Position numbers and translations under genes: made by a program. From the NCBI RefSeq assembly GCF_902859895.1, contig NZ_CADIKM010000004.1, forward strand, positions 1-64,000: 64,000 nucleotides of DNA, in the 5' to 3' direction. This DNA comes from Pararobbsia alpina (GTDB taxonomy: Bacteria; Pseudomonadota; Gammaproteobacteria; Burkholderiales; Burkholderiaceae). Under the pieces are notes generated by a model. The model was not told where the DNA came from. It saw nothing but the letters and a program-made list of their open reading frames with translations, and did no database searches. Numbering within the stretch: the stretch's first letter is position 1; each line of letters opens with the position of its first letter. Below, in pieces: positions 33,388 to 44,256 of this stretch.

Positions 33388-35009
33388 CGCCCCGACCCTC
33401 CAATATGTACCGCCGGCACTGACGTTTGCGGCAGCACGAGCAACTGCGCAATCGGATAACCGTAGTTGACGAGGGTCAACGCAACCATCAGGGTCAGCCA
33501 GAGCGCAAAGCCATTGAGCGCAATCGGCAACGACGTCGCCTGGTGAACGGCTTTGCTGAATCGATACTCTTGCACGACGATCCGAGGTCCTCGATGAGCG
33601 CTGATCAGAATGATGAAGAACAGGATGGCGGAGATCACGAGCAACGCCCCGCCCACCACGGATAAACTGACCGAGACCGCCTGCGCGGCGATCTCGGGAT
33701 GCGTGTAGTCGAAGTAGGCCATGCGCCGCGGCATGCCGAGAATCCCGACGTAGTGCCACGGGAACGTCAGGACGATCATGCCGATGAACCATAGCCACAA
33801 CTGCCAGCGCATCATCTGGATACGCGTGACCGCGCGCCCGGTCAACTGAGGCCAGAGATCATAGGCAATCGCGAAATACATGATCACGATCGCACCGGCA
33901 AAGATCAAATGAAAATGGCCTGTGATCCACTGCGTATTGTGAATCGTCGAATCAAGCTGATAACTCATATTGATGATGCCGCCCGCGCCGCCGAATCCGA
34001 GCATCACGAATGAAAATGCGAGCGAAAGCATCATCGGGTTATCCCACGGAAGCGCCTTCACCCATCCGAACGCACCCTTGCCGCCACGCAGTCGTGCCGC
34101 GATCTCGACGGACGCACAAATCGTAAATACGGTCAGCAGCGTGGGCACCGCGACAAGCGCCGTGAACACCGACTGCATGAACTTGAAACCCGAGCCGACC
34201 TGCGGATCGGCAAACAGGTGATGGATCCCGATCGGCATCGAGACGACGAGGAACAGGATGAACGAGATGCGCGCCATCGAGTCGCTATAGAGCCTGCCAC
34301 CGATCGCGCGCGGAATGATGGTGTAGTACGCGATATAAGCCGGCATCAGCCAGAAATAGACAATCGCATGCAAGGTCCACGAAAAGAATACGCGCGCGAG
34401 TCCTGCATCGATGGTCGACTTGAAACCGAACGCCACGGGCAGGATCTGGAACAGAATCTCGATGGCGGCGCCGACCGCGGTCCAGCCCCAGAGATACGCG
34501 CCGGCCACGCTCGCGAACATCGCCAGCGGCACGGGCTGCCCGGGGTGCTCGAGCTTCCACGCGCGCAGGTTGATCGCCATCAGCGCGACCCAGATCCACG
34601 AACCGACCACGACCAGCACGATGCCGAGGTAGTAGAACGCATTGCCGATCATCGGCGGATAAAACGTGTAGAGAACCGAAGCGAGTCCCATCGCCACCGG
34701 CACCATCGCCATCACCGTGCCCGCCACGACAAGCCAGAATCCCGCCCACGCCCAGACCCGTCCGAGCAGCGGCCTCTTGAGCGCGAGTTCGACGACGGCA
34801 TAACCGAAACCCATCGCGACCAGGGTCGGAAACACATAGCCCATCGCCGACCCGTGCGCCGTCACCGAACGATAGTAAAGCTCAGGATCGCGCAACCACG
34901 CATGAAGCGGGCTGCGGATAAACATCTGCCACTCGCCGAGCAGCAGCGCGAGGCCGAATGCAACGAACGCCACCCAGAAATGCGCGAGAACCAGTCGTTT
35001 ATTGAACAC
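33384..35009 (-). CDS. Cytochrome c oxidase subunit I, ba3-like (family B)
   Basis: This 541-residue protein starts at GTG 35009 behind GGAGG; an ATG at 35027 lies before that site. About 13 helices. Heme and copper ligands are seen in SVTAHGSAMGYV, WTLHAIVYFWLMPAYIAYY, IGIHHLFADP and WITGHFHLIFAG. The H-x3-Y of helix VI is kept, but HPxVY reads HAIVY. B-type oxidases lack the D-channel and have high oxygen affinity. It forms the catalytic core with the preceding CuA subunit. Confidence 0.9.
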   Translation of the reverse strand: MFNKRLVLAHFWVAFVAFGLALLLGEWQMFIRSPLHAWLRDPELYYRSVTAHGSAMGYVFPTLVAMGFGYAVVELALKRPLLGRVWAWAGFWLVVAGTVMAMVPVAMGLASVLYTFYPPMIGNAFYYLGIVLVVVGSWIWVALMAINLRAWKLEHPGQPVPLAMFASVAGAYLWGWTAVGAAIEILFQILPVAFGFKSTIDAGLARVFFSWTLHAIVYFWLMPAYIAYYTIIPRAIGGRLYSDSMARISFILFLVVSMPIGIHHLFADPQVGSGFKFMQSVFTALVAVPTLLTVFTICASVEIAARLRGGKGAFGWVKALPWDNPMMLSLAFSFVMLGFGGAGGIINMSYQLDSTIHNTQWITGHFHLIFAGAIVIMYFAIAYDLWPQLTGRAVTRIQMMRWQLWLWFIGMIVLTFPWHYVGILGMPRRMAYFDYTHPEIAAQAVSVSLSVVGGALLVISAILFFIILISAHRGPRIVVQEYRFSKAVHQATSLPIALNGFALWLTLMVALTLVNYGYPIAQLLVLPQTSVPAVHIGGSGR

Positions 35010-35571
35010 AGCTGAGCCTCCGCGCATTGACCGCCAACTTGTCGAACGCGTCTCGCTCGATCACCTTGACGTGAGCCCACATTCCTTCATGGCCGACGCC
35101 GCAGAATTCGTGGCAAGGCATGAGGTGATCACCGGGTTGATCGAATGTCGTCCGGAACGTCGAGACATAGCCAGGCTCGAGCATGGAATTGATATTGGTC
35201 CGGGTAATGAGGAAGCCGTGCACGACGTCAGCACTCGTCGCTCGGAATGTGATCGGCGTACTGGCCGGCACGAGGACACATTGCGGGGTGAACGAATACT
35301 GCTGGGCGATCAGCCGCACCGTGATCGAGCCATCGGCCTCCCTGGCGCTGCCGAGATTGCTCTCCACGAACTCGCCCGTGATGTGCAGCGTCAGGGGATC
35401 GATCGTCTCGACGCGCGAGGGCGGCATCATGGCCCAGTGCAGGCCAGTGAAGATGACCATGGCGATCAGCACGCAGACGATGCCGATCACGAGCATCGCC
35501 CAACGCTTCTCGATGCGCGCCGCGACGTCGTGCCCGTCGGTTCCGCCCGCGGGTTGGGGAACTTGAGTCAT
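34999..35571 (-). CDS. Cytochrome c oxidase subunit II with CuA site
   Basis: This 190-residue protein has one N-terminal membrane helix (AMLVIGIVCVLIAMVIFTGLHW) and a periplasmic cupredoxin domain. CuA ligands are complete: H in DVVHGFLI and CHEFCGVGHEGMW. It accepts electrons from cytochrome c. It overlaps the start of subunit I by 11 bases and is typical of ba3-type oxidases in being short. Confidence 0.93.
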   Translation of the reverse strand: MTQVPQPAGGTDGHDVAARIEKRWAMLVIGIVCVLIAMVIFTGLHWAMMPPSRVETIDPLTLHITGEFVESNLGSAREADGSITVRLIAQQYSFTPQCVLVPASTPITFRATSADVVHGFLITRTNINSMLEPGYVSTFRTTFDQPGDHLMPCHEFCGVGHEGMWAHVKVIERDAFDKLAVNARRLSCVQ

Positions 35572-35587
35572 GAGTGGTCTCGTCCAG

Positions 35588-35815
35588 TCATCGAATCACG
35601 CCGCGCGGCAGGAACACCAGGAAATAAAAGGCGAACCAGAGGCCAATCACGATAGCTGTTGCGACACCGGCGACGGCTATCGCACCGCGCGGGCCGCCAT
35701 GGACGATCACGTCGACCGCGTCGTCCTCGGCCGAACTCGCATGCGGCTGCACCGAAGGTGGCGAAGGCGAGACCCGATCGGGCTTCGGACCACGCGGTGA
35801 ATCCAGATCGCTCAT
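35588..35815 (-). CDS. Small single-helix membrane protein of the oxidase operon
   Basis: This 75-residue ORF starts at ATG 35815 and sits between the triheme cytochrome and subunit II genes. A proline- and serine-rich N-terminus is followed by one helix near the C-terminus (AIAVAGVATAIVIGLWFAFYFLVFL). Small single-helix subunits (IIa type) stabilise B-type oxidases, so that role is possible. The sequence itself is not diagnostic. Confidence 0.68.
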   Translation of the reverse strand: MSDLDSPRGPKPDRVSPSPPSVQPHASSAEDDAVDVIVHGGPRGAIAVAGVATAIVIGLWFAFYFLVFLPRGVIR

Positions 35816-35823
35816 AAGATTCC

Positions 35824-37119
35824 TCAGTAAAGCAGCGCCGGGCGCAGGGCATTCGCGTCCTTCGCGCTGACCGGCGTGCCGTGATTGCCCCACGCCGTAC
35901 GGATATACGTGACCACGGCGGCGATCTCCTCATCGGAAAGCGTCTGCGCGAACGGTGGCATGCCGTAGGGCGTCGGATTCTTCTTGGTACCCGGCGCATA
36001 GCCACCGTTGAGCACCATGCGGATGGGATTGACCGCGGAGGACATCTCGATCGCCTGATTGTTCGCGAGCGGTGGGAAATGCGGCGATTTTCCTTGCCCG
36101 TCACTGCGATGGCAGACCGCACACTGCGCCTCGTAGATCTTCTTGCCGAGCGGAAACAGCCGGTTCTTCTCTTCCGCGACTTCCTGCGTAGGCGCCGACA
36201 CGCTCGTTTCACTGCGCGACGGCAGCGTCTTCAGATAGACGGCCATCGAACGTATGTCGTCATCAGACAAATACTGGAGGCTGTCGTGGACGACCTGGGC
36301 CATCGGCCCAAAAACTGCGCCCCGTTCGGACACGCCGATCTGCAGGAGATCGGAAATATCCTGGATGCTCCACTCGCCGAGCCCGGCTTCCTTGTTGGAG
36401 GTCAGCGATGGCGCATACCAGTCCTGCATCGGAATCAGGCCGCCCTCGAACGCCTTCGACGCGGAGCTGCCACCGAGTGCATTGATGGCCGTATGGCACA
36501 TCGAACAATGTCCGAGGCCTTCGACGAGATACGCGCCCCGGTTCCACTCGACCGACATCGCCGGATCAGCCCGGTACTCGCCCTCGCGGAAAAACAAGGT
36601 GCGCCAGCCGAGCAGCATGGAGCGCTTGTTGAACGGAAAACGCAGATCATGCGGCCGGTTCGGTTGCGCGACCGCCGGGGTCGACTTCAGGAAGGCGAAG
36701 ATTGCATCGGAATCTGCGCGCGTGACTTTCGTGTAAGCGGTAAAAGGCATCGCGGGGTACAACAGCATGCCGTTGCGCGACCTGCCGGTATGCAACATCT
36801 TGTAGAACTCGTCGGCACTCCAGCGTCCGATGCCGAACTCGTTGCTCGACGAGATATTCGGCGTGAATAGCGTACCGAAGGGAGTCCCCATTGCGAGACC
36901 ACCTCCGAACGTCTTGCCGGTCGGTGTCGAATGACAGGCAATGCAATCGCCCGCGCGTGCCAGATATTCGCCACGGGCCAGGACCTCGGGAGCCGCTTTC
37001 GGAGCGGGTGCCTGAGTGCTCGCGGCGCGCGCGGACAGCACATGCAGTGCAGCGAGCGCACACAAGATCGTCGCCACGGCCAAGGCGGCGGAGGTAGCGA
37101 GGAAGTGCATACGAGGCAT
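35824..37119 (-). CDS. Triheme cytochrome c (alcohol-dehydrogenase subunit type)
   Basis: This 431-residue protein starts at ATG 37119 with GGAGG upstream. A signal peptide (about residues 1-30) is followed by three heme sites: CIACH, CSMCH and CAVCH. The spacing and blocks (GDCIACHSTPTGKTFGGGLAMGTPFG, GLGHCSMCHTAINALGG) are those of the cytochrome subunit of membrane alcohol and aldehyde dehydrogenases. No dehydrogenase gene is adjacent, so here it probably feeds the oxidase from quinol or a periplasmic enzyme. Confidence 0.9.
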   Translation of the reverse strand: MPRMHFLATSAALAVATILCALAALHVLSARAASTQAPAPKAAPEVLARGEYLARAGDCIACHSTPTGKTFGGGLAMGTPFGTLFTPNISSSNEFGIGRWSADEFYKMLHTGRSRNGMLLYPAMPFTAYTKVTRADSDAIFAFLKSTPAVAQPNRPHDLRFPFNKRSMLLGWRTLFFREGEYRADPAMSVEWNRGAYLVEGLGHCSMCHTAINALGGSSASKAFEGGLIPMQDWYAPSLTSNKEAGLGEWSIQDISDLLQIGVSERGAVFGPMAQVVHDSLQYLSDDDIRSMAVYLKTLPSRSETSVSAPTQEVAEEKNRLFPLGKKIYEAQCAVCHRSDGQGKSPHFPPLANNQAIEMSSAVNPIRMVLNGGYAPGTKKNPTPYGMPPFAQTLSDEEIAAVVTYIRTAWGNHGTPVSAKDANALRPALLY

Positions 37120-37132
37120 TCCGTTCCTCCGT

Positions 37133-37843
37133 CTAGTTGGCTTCACTGCCGCAGGCGAGCGGCATCTTGAGCGTGCCCTGCGCGACTGGCGACGCATTGG
37201 CGGGCACGGGCAGGGACGCAAGCCAAGCCGAGACGGCCGTGATATCGCGTTCCGCGAGCCTCGACGTGATCGTATGCATGCAATCGGGCGGCGCGGTGAC
37301 GCGGGTACCGTAGCGCGACGCGCCGAGTTGCGCACTGATGTAGTCGGAATGCAGGCCGAGCAAGCCGGGAATCGTCGGCTCCATGCCGGTTAATGCCGCC
37401 CCATGACAGCTGACGCAAGCGGGCACCTTGCGTGAAGGATCGCCGTGCAGGGTTAGCTGCTGTCCATAGGCGAGGGTTTGCGCATCGACCCTCGGTGTTT
37501 CGGGCTCACGAGCGGGAGGACGTTCGGCCGCGAAATACTCGGCGATCTGCCTCAGATAGGCATCCGGCATGTAGGCCAGAAGGTAGTTCATCGGCGGGTA
37601 CTTGCGGCGCCCGTCGCGAAAAGCCAGCAGTTGGTTGTACAGATAACCCGAGGGCTTGCCGGAGAGTCGCGGAAAATAGTCGTTGTCGGTTCCTTCTCCA
37701 CGCGCGCCATGACAGGCCGCGCAGGCGAGCACCCGTGCCTCCATCGTATCGGGTGCGCGCTCGACCACGACGGGCCGCTCGTCGGCCCCCGCCATCGTGC
37801 AGACGAGCCAGCCCATCAGCAATGCGTTGCCCGTCTTGCCCAC
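37133..37843 (-). CDS. Diheme cytochrome c4-like protein
   Basis: This 236-residue protein starts at GTG 37843 with GGAGA seven bases upstream. A signal peptide (GNALLMGWLVCTMAGA) precedes two heme domains with CAACHG and CVSCHG, plus PMNYLLAYMPD and TPDC-like Met or other ligands. It is the first gene of the oxidase operon; 13 bases separate it from the triheme gene. It resembles c4 carriers, which hand electrons to cbb3 or ba3 oxidases. Confidence 0.88.
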   Translation of the reverse strand: MGKTGNALLMGWLVCTMAGADERPVVVERAPDTMEARVLACAACHGARGEGTDNDYFPRLSGKPSGYLYNQLLAFRDGRRKYPPMNYLLAYMPDAYLRQIAEYFAAERPPAREPETPRVDAQTLAYGQQLTLHGDPSRKVPACVSCHGAALTGMEPTIPGLLGLHSDYISAQLGASRYGTRVTAPPDCMHTITSRLAERDITAVSAWLASLPVPANASPVAQGTLKMPLACGSEAN

Positions 37844-38164
37844 ATCGCTTCTCCAAGTGGCGCTGCGCAACTCTTGGACCGATTGCTCGAATTGTAGGGG
37901 GGTTCTCCGCCGTCAAGCTAAGCGGCTAGGGTACTAACAGTTATCCCCGCATCGAGTCGGTTGGATGAGAGACCTCGATATGCGGCTCCATCGGCCATGC
38001 GACCGACCCGGACTGATGGCGGGATTCAGTCAGATACGTAAGAAAAGGAAATGCAGGAAACGCGCCGGATGCATTACAAACGCGTTGCCCGATGCGGTGT
38101 AGCGCCCACCCAAAGCAGACCTGCGCTAACATGACGGCTGCTCAGACTGCGCCAACCGCCTCAA

Positions 38165-38473
38165 ATGCCGACCGAAATTGAAAACACCCATCCCCAAAGC
38201 GACTTCCTGAACGCCATGCGCAAGGAGCGCAAGACCGTACAGGTGTATCTCGTGAATGGTATCCGGCTTGTCGGGCGGATCGAATCATTCGATCAGTTCG
38301 TGGTCATGCTGCAGACGCCAACGGGCGTGCAGGCCATCTACAAGCGGGCGATCTCGACCGTGCAACTGGATACGGGCGCGCGGCCCGCGCCGCGTCCGCG
38401 CGAGGAATCGTCTGGAAGTCCCGTGGTTTCGACGCGCAAGCGCCGCCTCACGCCGACACCCCCGTCGGAATAA
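38165..38473 (+). CDS. Hfq-like RNA chaperone (probable second copy)
   Basis: This 102-residue protein has an Sm fold: [36 protein letters not shown] (Sm1) and [11 protein letters not shown] (Sm2), then a proline/arginine-rich tail. Enterobacterial Hfq has YKHAIST; here the histidine is arginine. The usual neighbours (der, hflX) are absent, so I take this as a paralogue like Hfq2 of Burkholderia. It should bind small RNAs and mRNAs as a hexamer or trimer. Confidence 0.9.
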   Translation: MPTEIENTHPQSDFLNAMRKERKTVQVYLVNGIRLVGRIESFDQFVVMLQTPTGVQAIYKRAISTVQLDTGARPAPRPREESSGSPVVSTRKRRLTPTPPSE

Positions 38474-38525
38474 TCCATCGTCACGCCTGCGGCCGTCCCC
38501 ATCGCGCGACGCGACCGCTGACCGC

Positions 38526-39071
38526 TTACATCGTCAGAAAGATCTCAACGCGTCGGTTGCGCGCCCGCCCAGCCGACGAACTGTTGTCGTCGACGGGATC
38601 GGCTGCGCCGCGCCCCTCGACTGCAATCCGCGAATCCTCGACGCCATGGGCCGTCAGGTACTCGGCGACGCTGCGTGCACGATTTTTCGACAACGCCACA
38701 TTGAAATCCGCATCGCCGCTGTTGTCCGAATAACCGACGAGCCGCGCGTGCAATTCGGGATGGCGGCTCATCGTCTGTGAAAGCTGATAGAGCGAGGGCT
38801 GCGCCGCGGCCTTGATCGCTGAACTGCCCTTGTCAAACGAGGCGTCGCCCTGCAGATTCGCTTTAAGGGAACCGTCGCTCGCCGACGCGAGCGCGATGCC
38901 CGACGAAGTGCCGGTCGGTGCCAGTTCGGCCTTGACAGCCTCCCAGGGGTCTTTGGGAGTAGCCGGACGGGCGGTTGCAACGGAGGGTTCTGGATTGCCC
39001 CATTGCGAGCAGGCTGCCAGCACCACAGATGCCGTCACCGCGATCAGCGTGCGCGAAAGCGTGTTCCCCAA
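38526..39071 (-). CDS. OmpA-family lipoprotein
   Basis: This 181-residue protein is taken from TTG 39071, with GGAGA seven bases upstream. A lipoprotein signal ends LAACSQ. The C-terminal OmpA domain binds peptidoglycan: FDKGSSAIKAAAQPSLYQL, LVGYSDNSGDADFNVALSKNRARSVAEYL and GRGAADPVDDNSSSAGRARNRRVEIFL. It links outer membrane and cell wall. It is convergent with the Hfq-like gene. Confidence 0.88.
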   Translation of the reverse strand: MGNTLSRTLIAVTASVVLAACSQWGNPEPSVATARPATPKDPWEAVKAELAPTGTSSGIALASASDGSLKANLQGDASFDKGSSAIKAAAQPSLYQLSQTMSRHPELHARLVGYSDNSGDADFNVALSKNRARSVAEYLTAHGVEDSRIAVEGRGAADPVDDNSSSAGRARNRRVEIFLTM

Positions 39072-39696
39072 GACGGATTCTCCATTTGTCCAAGTTATTC
39101 GAAAGGCAGTTCTGCGAATTCCGCGTCGCGCCCGCATCTTGCGGGGCGATTGAGTATAGCCGACCGTCGGCCCCGCTCCGATGAGCGGCTGCGCCCTAGC
39201 GGCTTGACCCTCATTTGCAGCAGCGGGTTATTCTGACATTGAGCCGTGAATAATGAAATGTTACCGGGGTCATCCTGCGTCTTTGGTCTGATATCTGGCC
39301 GAAAATGTCGAGTGCAGTCGGGCGGCGATCGGAATATGGCAGATGACGAGGAAACGGCGGCGACGGTCGATGGGTGTATTCGCCAGGAATCTATGGACTC
39401 GAGATGACTATCACCTGCCCGCCTCATTTCCGCTGAGCCGAGCCGCGCGATACCATCCATATTGAAGTGCCGCCAGCCGTGTTTCCACGCTGGCGGCTCT
39501 GTACATCCCGCCGAAGTGTGACCCCGGCGGTCGATCGCCGCGCTGTCGGAAACGCATCCTTGCGCCGGTGGCTGGATCCTGTTCGTTCGGACCCTGCCGG
39601 AAGCGAATCGGCCGACAAACGCTGCCGCGTGGGCGTATTTCCTTGACCGCGCCGCGCTTTTCCACCCGGCGCCTCACCGAGTGCGGTGAGACTCGA
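39072..39696. other. Long gap with one strong inverted repeat
   Basis: No gene is recognisable in 625 bases. GCCGCCAGC (39469) and GCTGGCGGC (39489) pair perfectly across 11 bases. The sequence around 39440-39650 has the feel of a mobile-element edge, but I could not match any family and claim none. Confidence 0.45.
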
Positions 39697-39885
39697 TCAG
39701 GAACCGCGCTTGATCTCCTTCTTGACCTGTTCCTTGGTATCGCCGTATTTGGCTTGCTCTTTGCCTACGGCTTGTTGCACGTCGCCCTTGAGTTCCTTCG
39801 CCGGATTGTTGGTTACTTTGCCGACAGCTTCGTTAACCTTGCCCTTGACCTGTTCAACACGGCCGCGCGTTTGGTCTTTATTCAT
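39697..39885 (-). CDS. CsbD-family stress protein
   Basis: This 62-residue protein starts at ATG 39885 with GGAGGGAG just upstream; the longer frame lacks a site. NKDQTRGRVEQVKGKVNEAVGKVTNN and KELKGDVQQAVGKEQAKYGD are the two CsbD repeats, helical and charged. CsbD-like proteins accumulate under general stress. The molecular role is unknown. Confidence 0.92.
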   Translation of the reverse strand: MNKDQTRGRVEQVKGKVNEAVGKVTNNPAKELKGDVQQAVGKEQAKYGDTKEQVKKEIKRGS

Positions 39886-40297
39886 GATTCGCTCCCTCCA
39901 GAGGTTCGACAAGCCTGCATGAGTGCGAGGCATGAATCACAGTGTGCTTGCGGCAGGGGGCGGCTTGTAGTCGAAGAGAGACGAATCGATTGTAGGAGAG
40001 CGCCTGCACCGGCTTTCAAAACGGGAAAATACGCGTGAAACAGGCTGCAGTCATTGTCATAAGCGGTACAAAACACCGTCGATCAAGGTAGCGCTTACCG
40101 TGTAGTCGGAAAAGGAAAACCTGACCTGAAAGGTTAGCGAGGCCTGCGTGCGCGGCCAACGGGCCAACGACACGAACCTTGCAGGTGCCATCATGCGTTG
40201 GGCACATGAATTGCATGGGTGCGTCGGATTGCGACTTCCCGTCGAGGTTACCTTGGCAGACCGCCGCGCGTTCCTTATTCACTCTTGGCAAGGGTTC

Positions 40298-41926
40298 GTG
40301 CGCCGCGTTCGCGACCTCGCCGGCATTTGCAGTGGCGGCCGGGCGTTGGTCCTGGCAGCTTGTCTGGGTTTGCCCGCCGCGTGCGCGACGCGGCCGCCCG
40401 CAAGCGACTTCAAGCGCGAGATGTCGTTCGCGCTAGCTCAAGGCACGCCCACGCGGCTCGGCGACGTGCTGGAAGCCCGCGAACCCGCGCATCCCGGCGA
40501 GAACGGTTTCAAGTTGCTGCCGATCGGCAGTGCCGCGCTCCAGACGCGTCTCGCGCTTGCCAATGCAGCCCAGCGCACGCTTGATATGCAGTACTACATC
40601 GCAGCCGAGGACGACACCGGTTACCTGGTGTTCAATGCCGCCTTGCGCGCGGCCGATCGCGGCGTACGGGTGCGCTTTCTCGTCGACGACCTCAACTTCA
40701 AGGATCTTAGCGACGTGATGGCGACGCTCAACGCGCATCCGAATATCGAGGTTCGCGTCTTCAATCCATTCGCCACGGCGAGCCAGGGTCCGATGGCGCG
40801 CCTCACCAATGCGGTGACGAATCTCGACTCACTGACGCGACGCATGCACAACAAGGCGCTGATCGTCGACAATCAGGTCGCGGTGGTCGGCGGCCGCAAT
40901 CTTGGCGACGAATATTTCGATGCGAGCCCCAACGTCGTGTTCCGCGACCTGGACCTCGTGGTCGCCGGTCCGCTCGTCTCCCAGATATCGGCGAGCTTCG
41001 ACCTGTTCTGGAACAGCGAGGAATCGTATCCGCTGCGCGCGCTGAACACGCGCCAGTTCGACCGTGCGGACATCGAACGCGTACGCAAGGACCTCGACGC
41101 ACACTGGCAAAAGGAATTTGCTGATATCGCCAACAAGCCGCTGTATCAATCGCCTTTGTCCGACCAACTGGCACGCGAAGCCGCCGGCCTGGTCTGGGCG
41201 CCCGGCGAACTGCACGTCGACACGCCCGCGAAAATCGATCCGGCGAATCCCGATTACGAGAGTCCGCCGGCCCGTCGCCTGGGACAACTCGTACGCGCCT
41301 CGCAATCGAGCGTCGACGTGATCTCGCCGTATTTCGTGCCGCATGACGAAGGGATCGGCCTCGTCGAGCAATTGACCAAGCGCGGCGTGCATTTCCGCAT
41401 CCTGACCAACTCGCTGGCCGCCACCGACGCGGTCGCCGTGCACGCCGGCTATAGTCCCTATCGCGTGCCGCTGCTCAAGCTCGGCGTCGAACTCTACGAG
41501 TTCAAGCCGCTCGAAACCTCGGTTCGTGTCGGCGGCCTGACAGGCTCGCGTTCGCATGCGAGTCTCCACGCAAAGGCCTACGTCATCGACCGGAAAATCG
41601 CCGTCATCGGCTCGATGAACCTCGACCGCCGCTCGCTCGGCCTCAATACGGAACTGACTGTCGTGGTCCACAGCCCGGTCATCGCGGAACAGGTCGAGAA
41701 AATGTTCGAGCGGGCGATCGCACCTGATGTGAGCTATCACGTCACGCTTACGCCGGATGTGGAACTCTCGCAGATGCGTGCATCCGGCGTGACGCCCTCC
41801 CTCCTGCAATGGAGCACGGACGACGATGGCATCCACCGCGTGTATAACTACGACCCTGATGCGGGTTTGTGGCGCAACTTCGTAACGGGGATATTCTTCA
41901 TGCTGCCGGTCCGCGACCAGCTTTGA
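40298..41926 (+). CDS. Phospholipase D-family lipoprotein (cardiolipin-synthase-like)
   Basis: This 542-residue protein is taken from GTG 40298 with CAAGGG upstream; upstream starts lack a signal. A lipoprotein signal ends LPAAC. Two HKD motifs are intact: [18 protein letters not shown] and [21 protein letters not shown] enzymes with this layout form cardiolipin-like lipids or cleave phosphodiesters by a covalent phosphohistidine. The lipid anchor places it in the periplasm, unlike cytosolic-face ClsA. Confidence 0.88.
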   Translation: MRRVRDLAGICSGGRALVLAACLGLPAACATRPPASDFKREMSFALAQGTPTRLGDVLEAREPAHPGENGFKLLPIGSAALQTRLALANAAQRTLDMQYYIAAEDDTGYLVFNAALRAADRGVRVRFLVDDLNFKDLSDVMATLNAHPNIEVRVFNPFATASQGPMARLTNAVTNLDSLTRRMHNKALIVDNQVAVVGGRNLGDEYFDASPNVVFRDLDLVVAGPLVSQISASFDLFWNSEESYPLRALNTRQFDRADIERVRKDLDAHWQKEFADIANKPLYQSPLSDQLAREAAGLVWAPGELHVDTPAKIDPANPDYESPPARRLGQLVRASQSSVDVISPYFVPHDEGIGLVEQLTKRGVHFRILTNSLAATDAVAVHAGYSPYRVPLLKLGVELYEFKPLETSVRVGGLTGSRSHASLHAKAYVIDRKIAVIGSMNLDRRSLGLNTELTVVVHSPVIAEQVEKMFERAIAPDVSYHVTLTPDVELSQMRASGVTPSLLQWSTDDDGIHRVYNYDPDAGLWRNFVTGIFFMLPVRDQL

Positions 41927-41999
41927 GCGCGCGCGGCTTGCGCGAGCGGGAGCGACTTTCCCGCGCGCTCGCACCCCTATTTTTTTGTGGAGCTTTCCG

Positions 42000-43397
<1,398 letters not shown>

Positions 43398-43592
43398 GTG
43401 GTGAGGCTGAACGGTGGGGCTGAGCGGTGGGGCTGAGCGGTGGGGCTGAGCGGTGGGGCTGAGAAGTGGGGCTGAGAAGCGTGGTTGAGAGGTGGGGCTG
43501 AGAAGTGGGGCTGAGAGGTGGGGCTGAGAGGTGGGGCTGAGAAGTGGGGCTGAGAAGCGGGGCTGAGAAGCGGGGTCGAGGACCGGGGCTGA
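43398..43592. repeat. Fifteen 13-bp tandem repeats after fumC
   Basis: Fifteen contiguous 13-bp units starting right after the fumC TGA. The common unit is GAGGTGGGGCTGA; variants begin GCGG, GAAG, ACGG and GTGG. G+C is high and every unit ends in TGA or a close form, so all three frames quickly meet stops. The last unit runs into the fumC terminator hairpin. Confidence 0.95.
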
Positions 43593-43626
43593 GAGCCCCG
43601 GCCTAAAACCCGGCCTGAAAGCCGGG
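43583..43626 (+). terminator. Double hairpin terminator of fumC
   Basis: CCGGGGCT (43583) pairs with AGCCCCGG (43594) across GAG. A second hairpin, CCCGGC (43609) and GCCGGG (43621), follows with loop CTGAAA. Short T-rich sequence comes after. The thioesterase gene converges at 43636 and may use the same structure. Confidence 0.65.
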
Positions 43627-43635
43627 ACTGTTCTT

Positions 43636-44199
43636 TCAGACTCTTCCGCTGGCGACTCCGTCCGGCTTCATCTCGACAATCGCGTCGAGCGCGGCGCGCA
43701 CGTCATGGGCATAGCGCGCGAGGTGCTTCTGTTCGTCCGTCACGGGTTCGAACGAAGGTACCGGCATCGGCCGGCCGTTGCTGTCGACCGCGACGAATAC
43801 GACGAGGCAGTCGGTCGTCATTTCGAGTTCGCCTTCCTTCGGGTCGCCCGCATGCACGGAAACGTGGATGTGCATGCTCGTGCGGCCCGTCGCGACGATC
43901 TTGGCGCGAATCTCGACAAGATTGCCCACGTGCACAGGCCGGCGAAAGCGGATATTGCCGACGCTGACCGTCACCGCGTAACGGCCTGACCACATCGCCG
44001 CGCACGCATAAGCGGTCTCGTCGATCCACTTCATCAGCGCGCCGCCATGCACCTTGCCGCCAAAATTGACGGAGCTCGGCTCGGCGAGAAAGCGAAACGT
44101 CGTTTCCGATCGATCGGCGATCGCGGTTTTGGTCTGGGCGCCGCTGCTCTTGCCTGCCGCGGGTGACCCTTGTTGTTGCTGCTCGTCTGCGCGATTCAT
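43636..44199 (-). CDS. Acyl-CoA thioesterase (hotdog fold)
   Basis: This 187-residue protein has a hydrophilic N-terminal 30 residues and then the YciA/BACH-type hotdog: NFGGKVHGGALMKWIDETAYACAAMWSG, TVSVGNIRFRRPVHVGNLVEIRAKIV and SMHIHVSVHAGD. It hydrolyses acyl-CoA thioesters in the cytosol. It is convergent with fumC. Confidence 0.9.
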   Translation of the reverse strand: MNRADEQQQQGSPAAGKSSGAQTKTAIADRSETTFRFLAEPSSVNFGGKVHGGALMKWIDETAYACAAMWSGRYAVTVSVGNIRFRRPVHVGNLVEIRAKIVATGRTSMHIHVSVHAGDPKEGELEMTTDCLVVFVAVDSNGRPMPVPSFEPVTDEQKHLARYAHDVRAALDAIVEMKPDGVASGRV

Positions 44200-44256
44200 A
44201 TCGGCCCGATCGTAATGTGGTGGTGAATAGGTGTGTTCGTGGCCTTCCTGGCTCGC

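Noticed and set aside
43398-43592. Could the fumC tandem array be a CRISPR?
   Set aside because: Units are 13 bp and contiguous with no spacers; it is a minisatellite.
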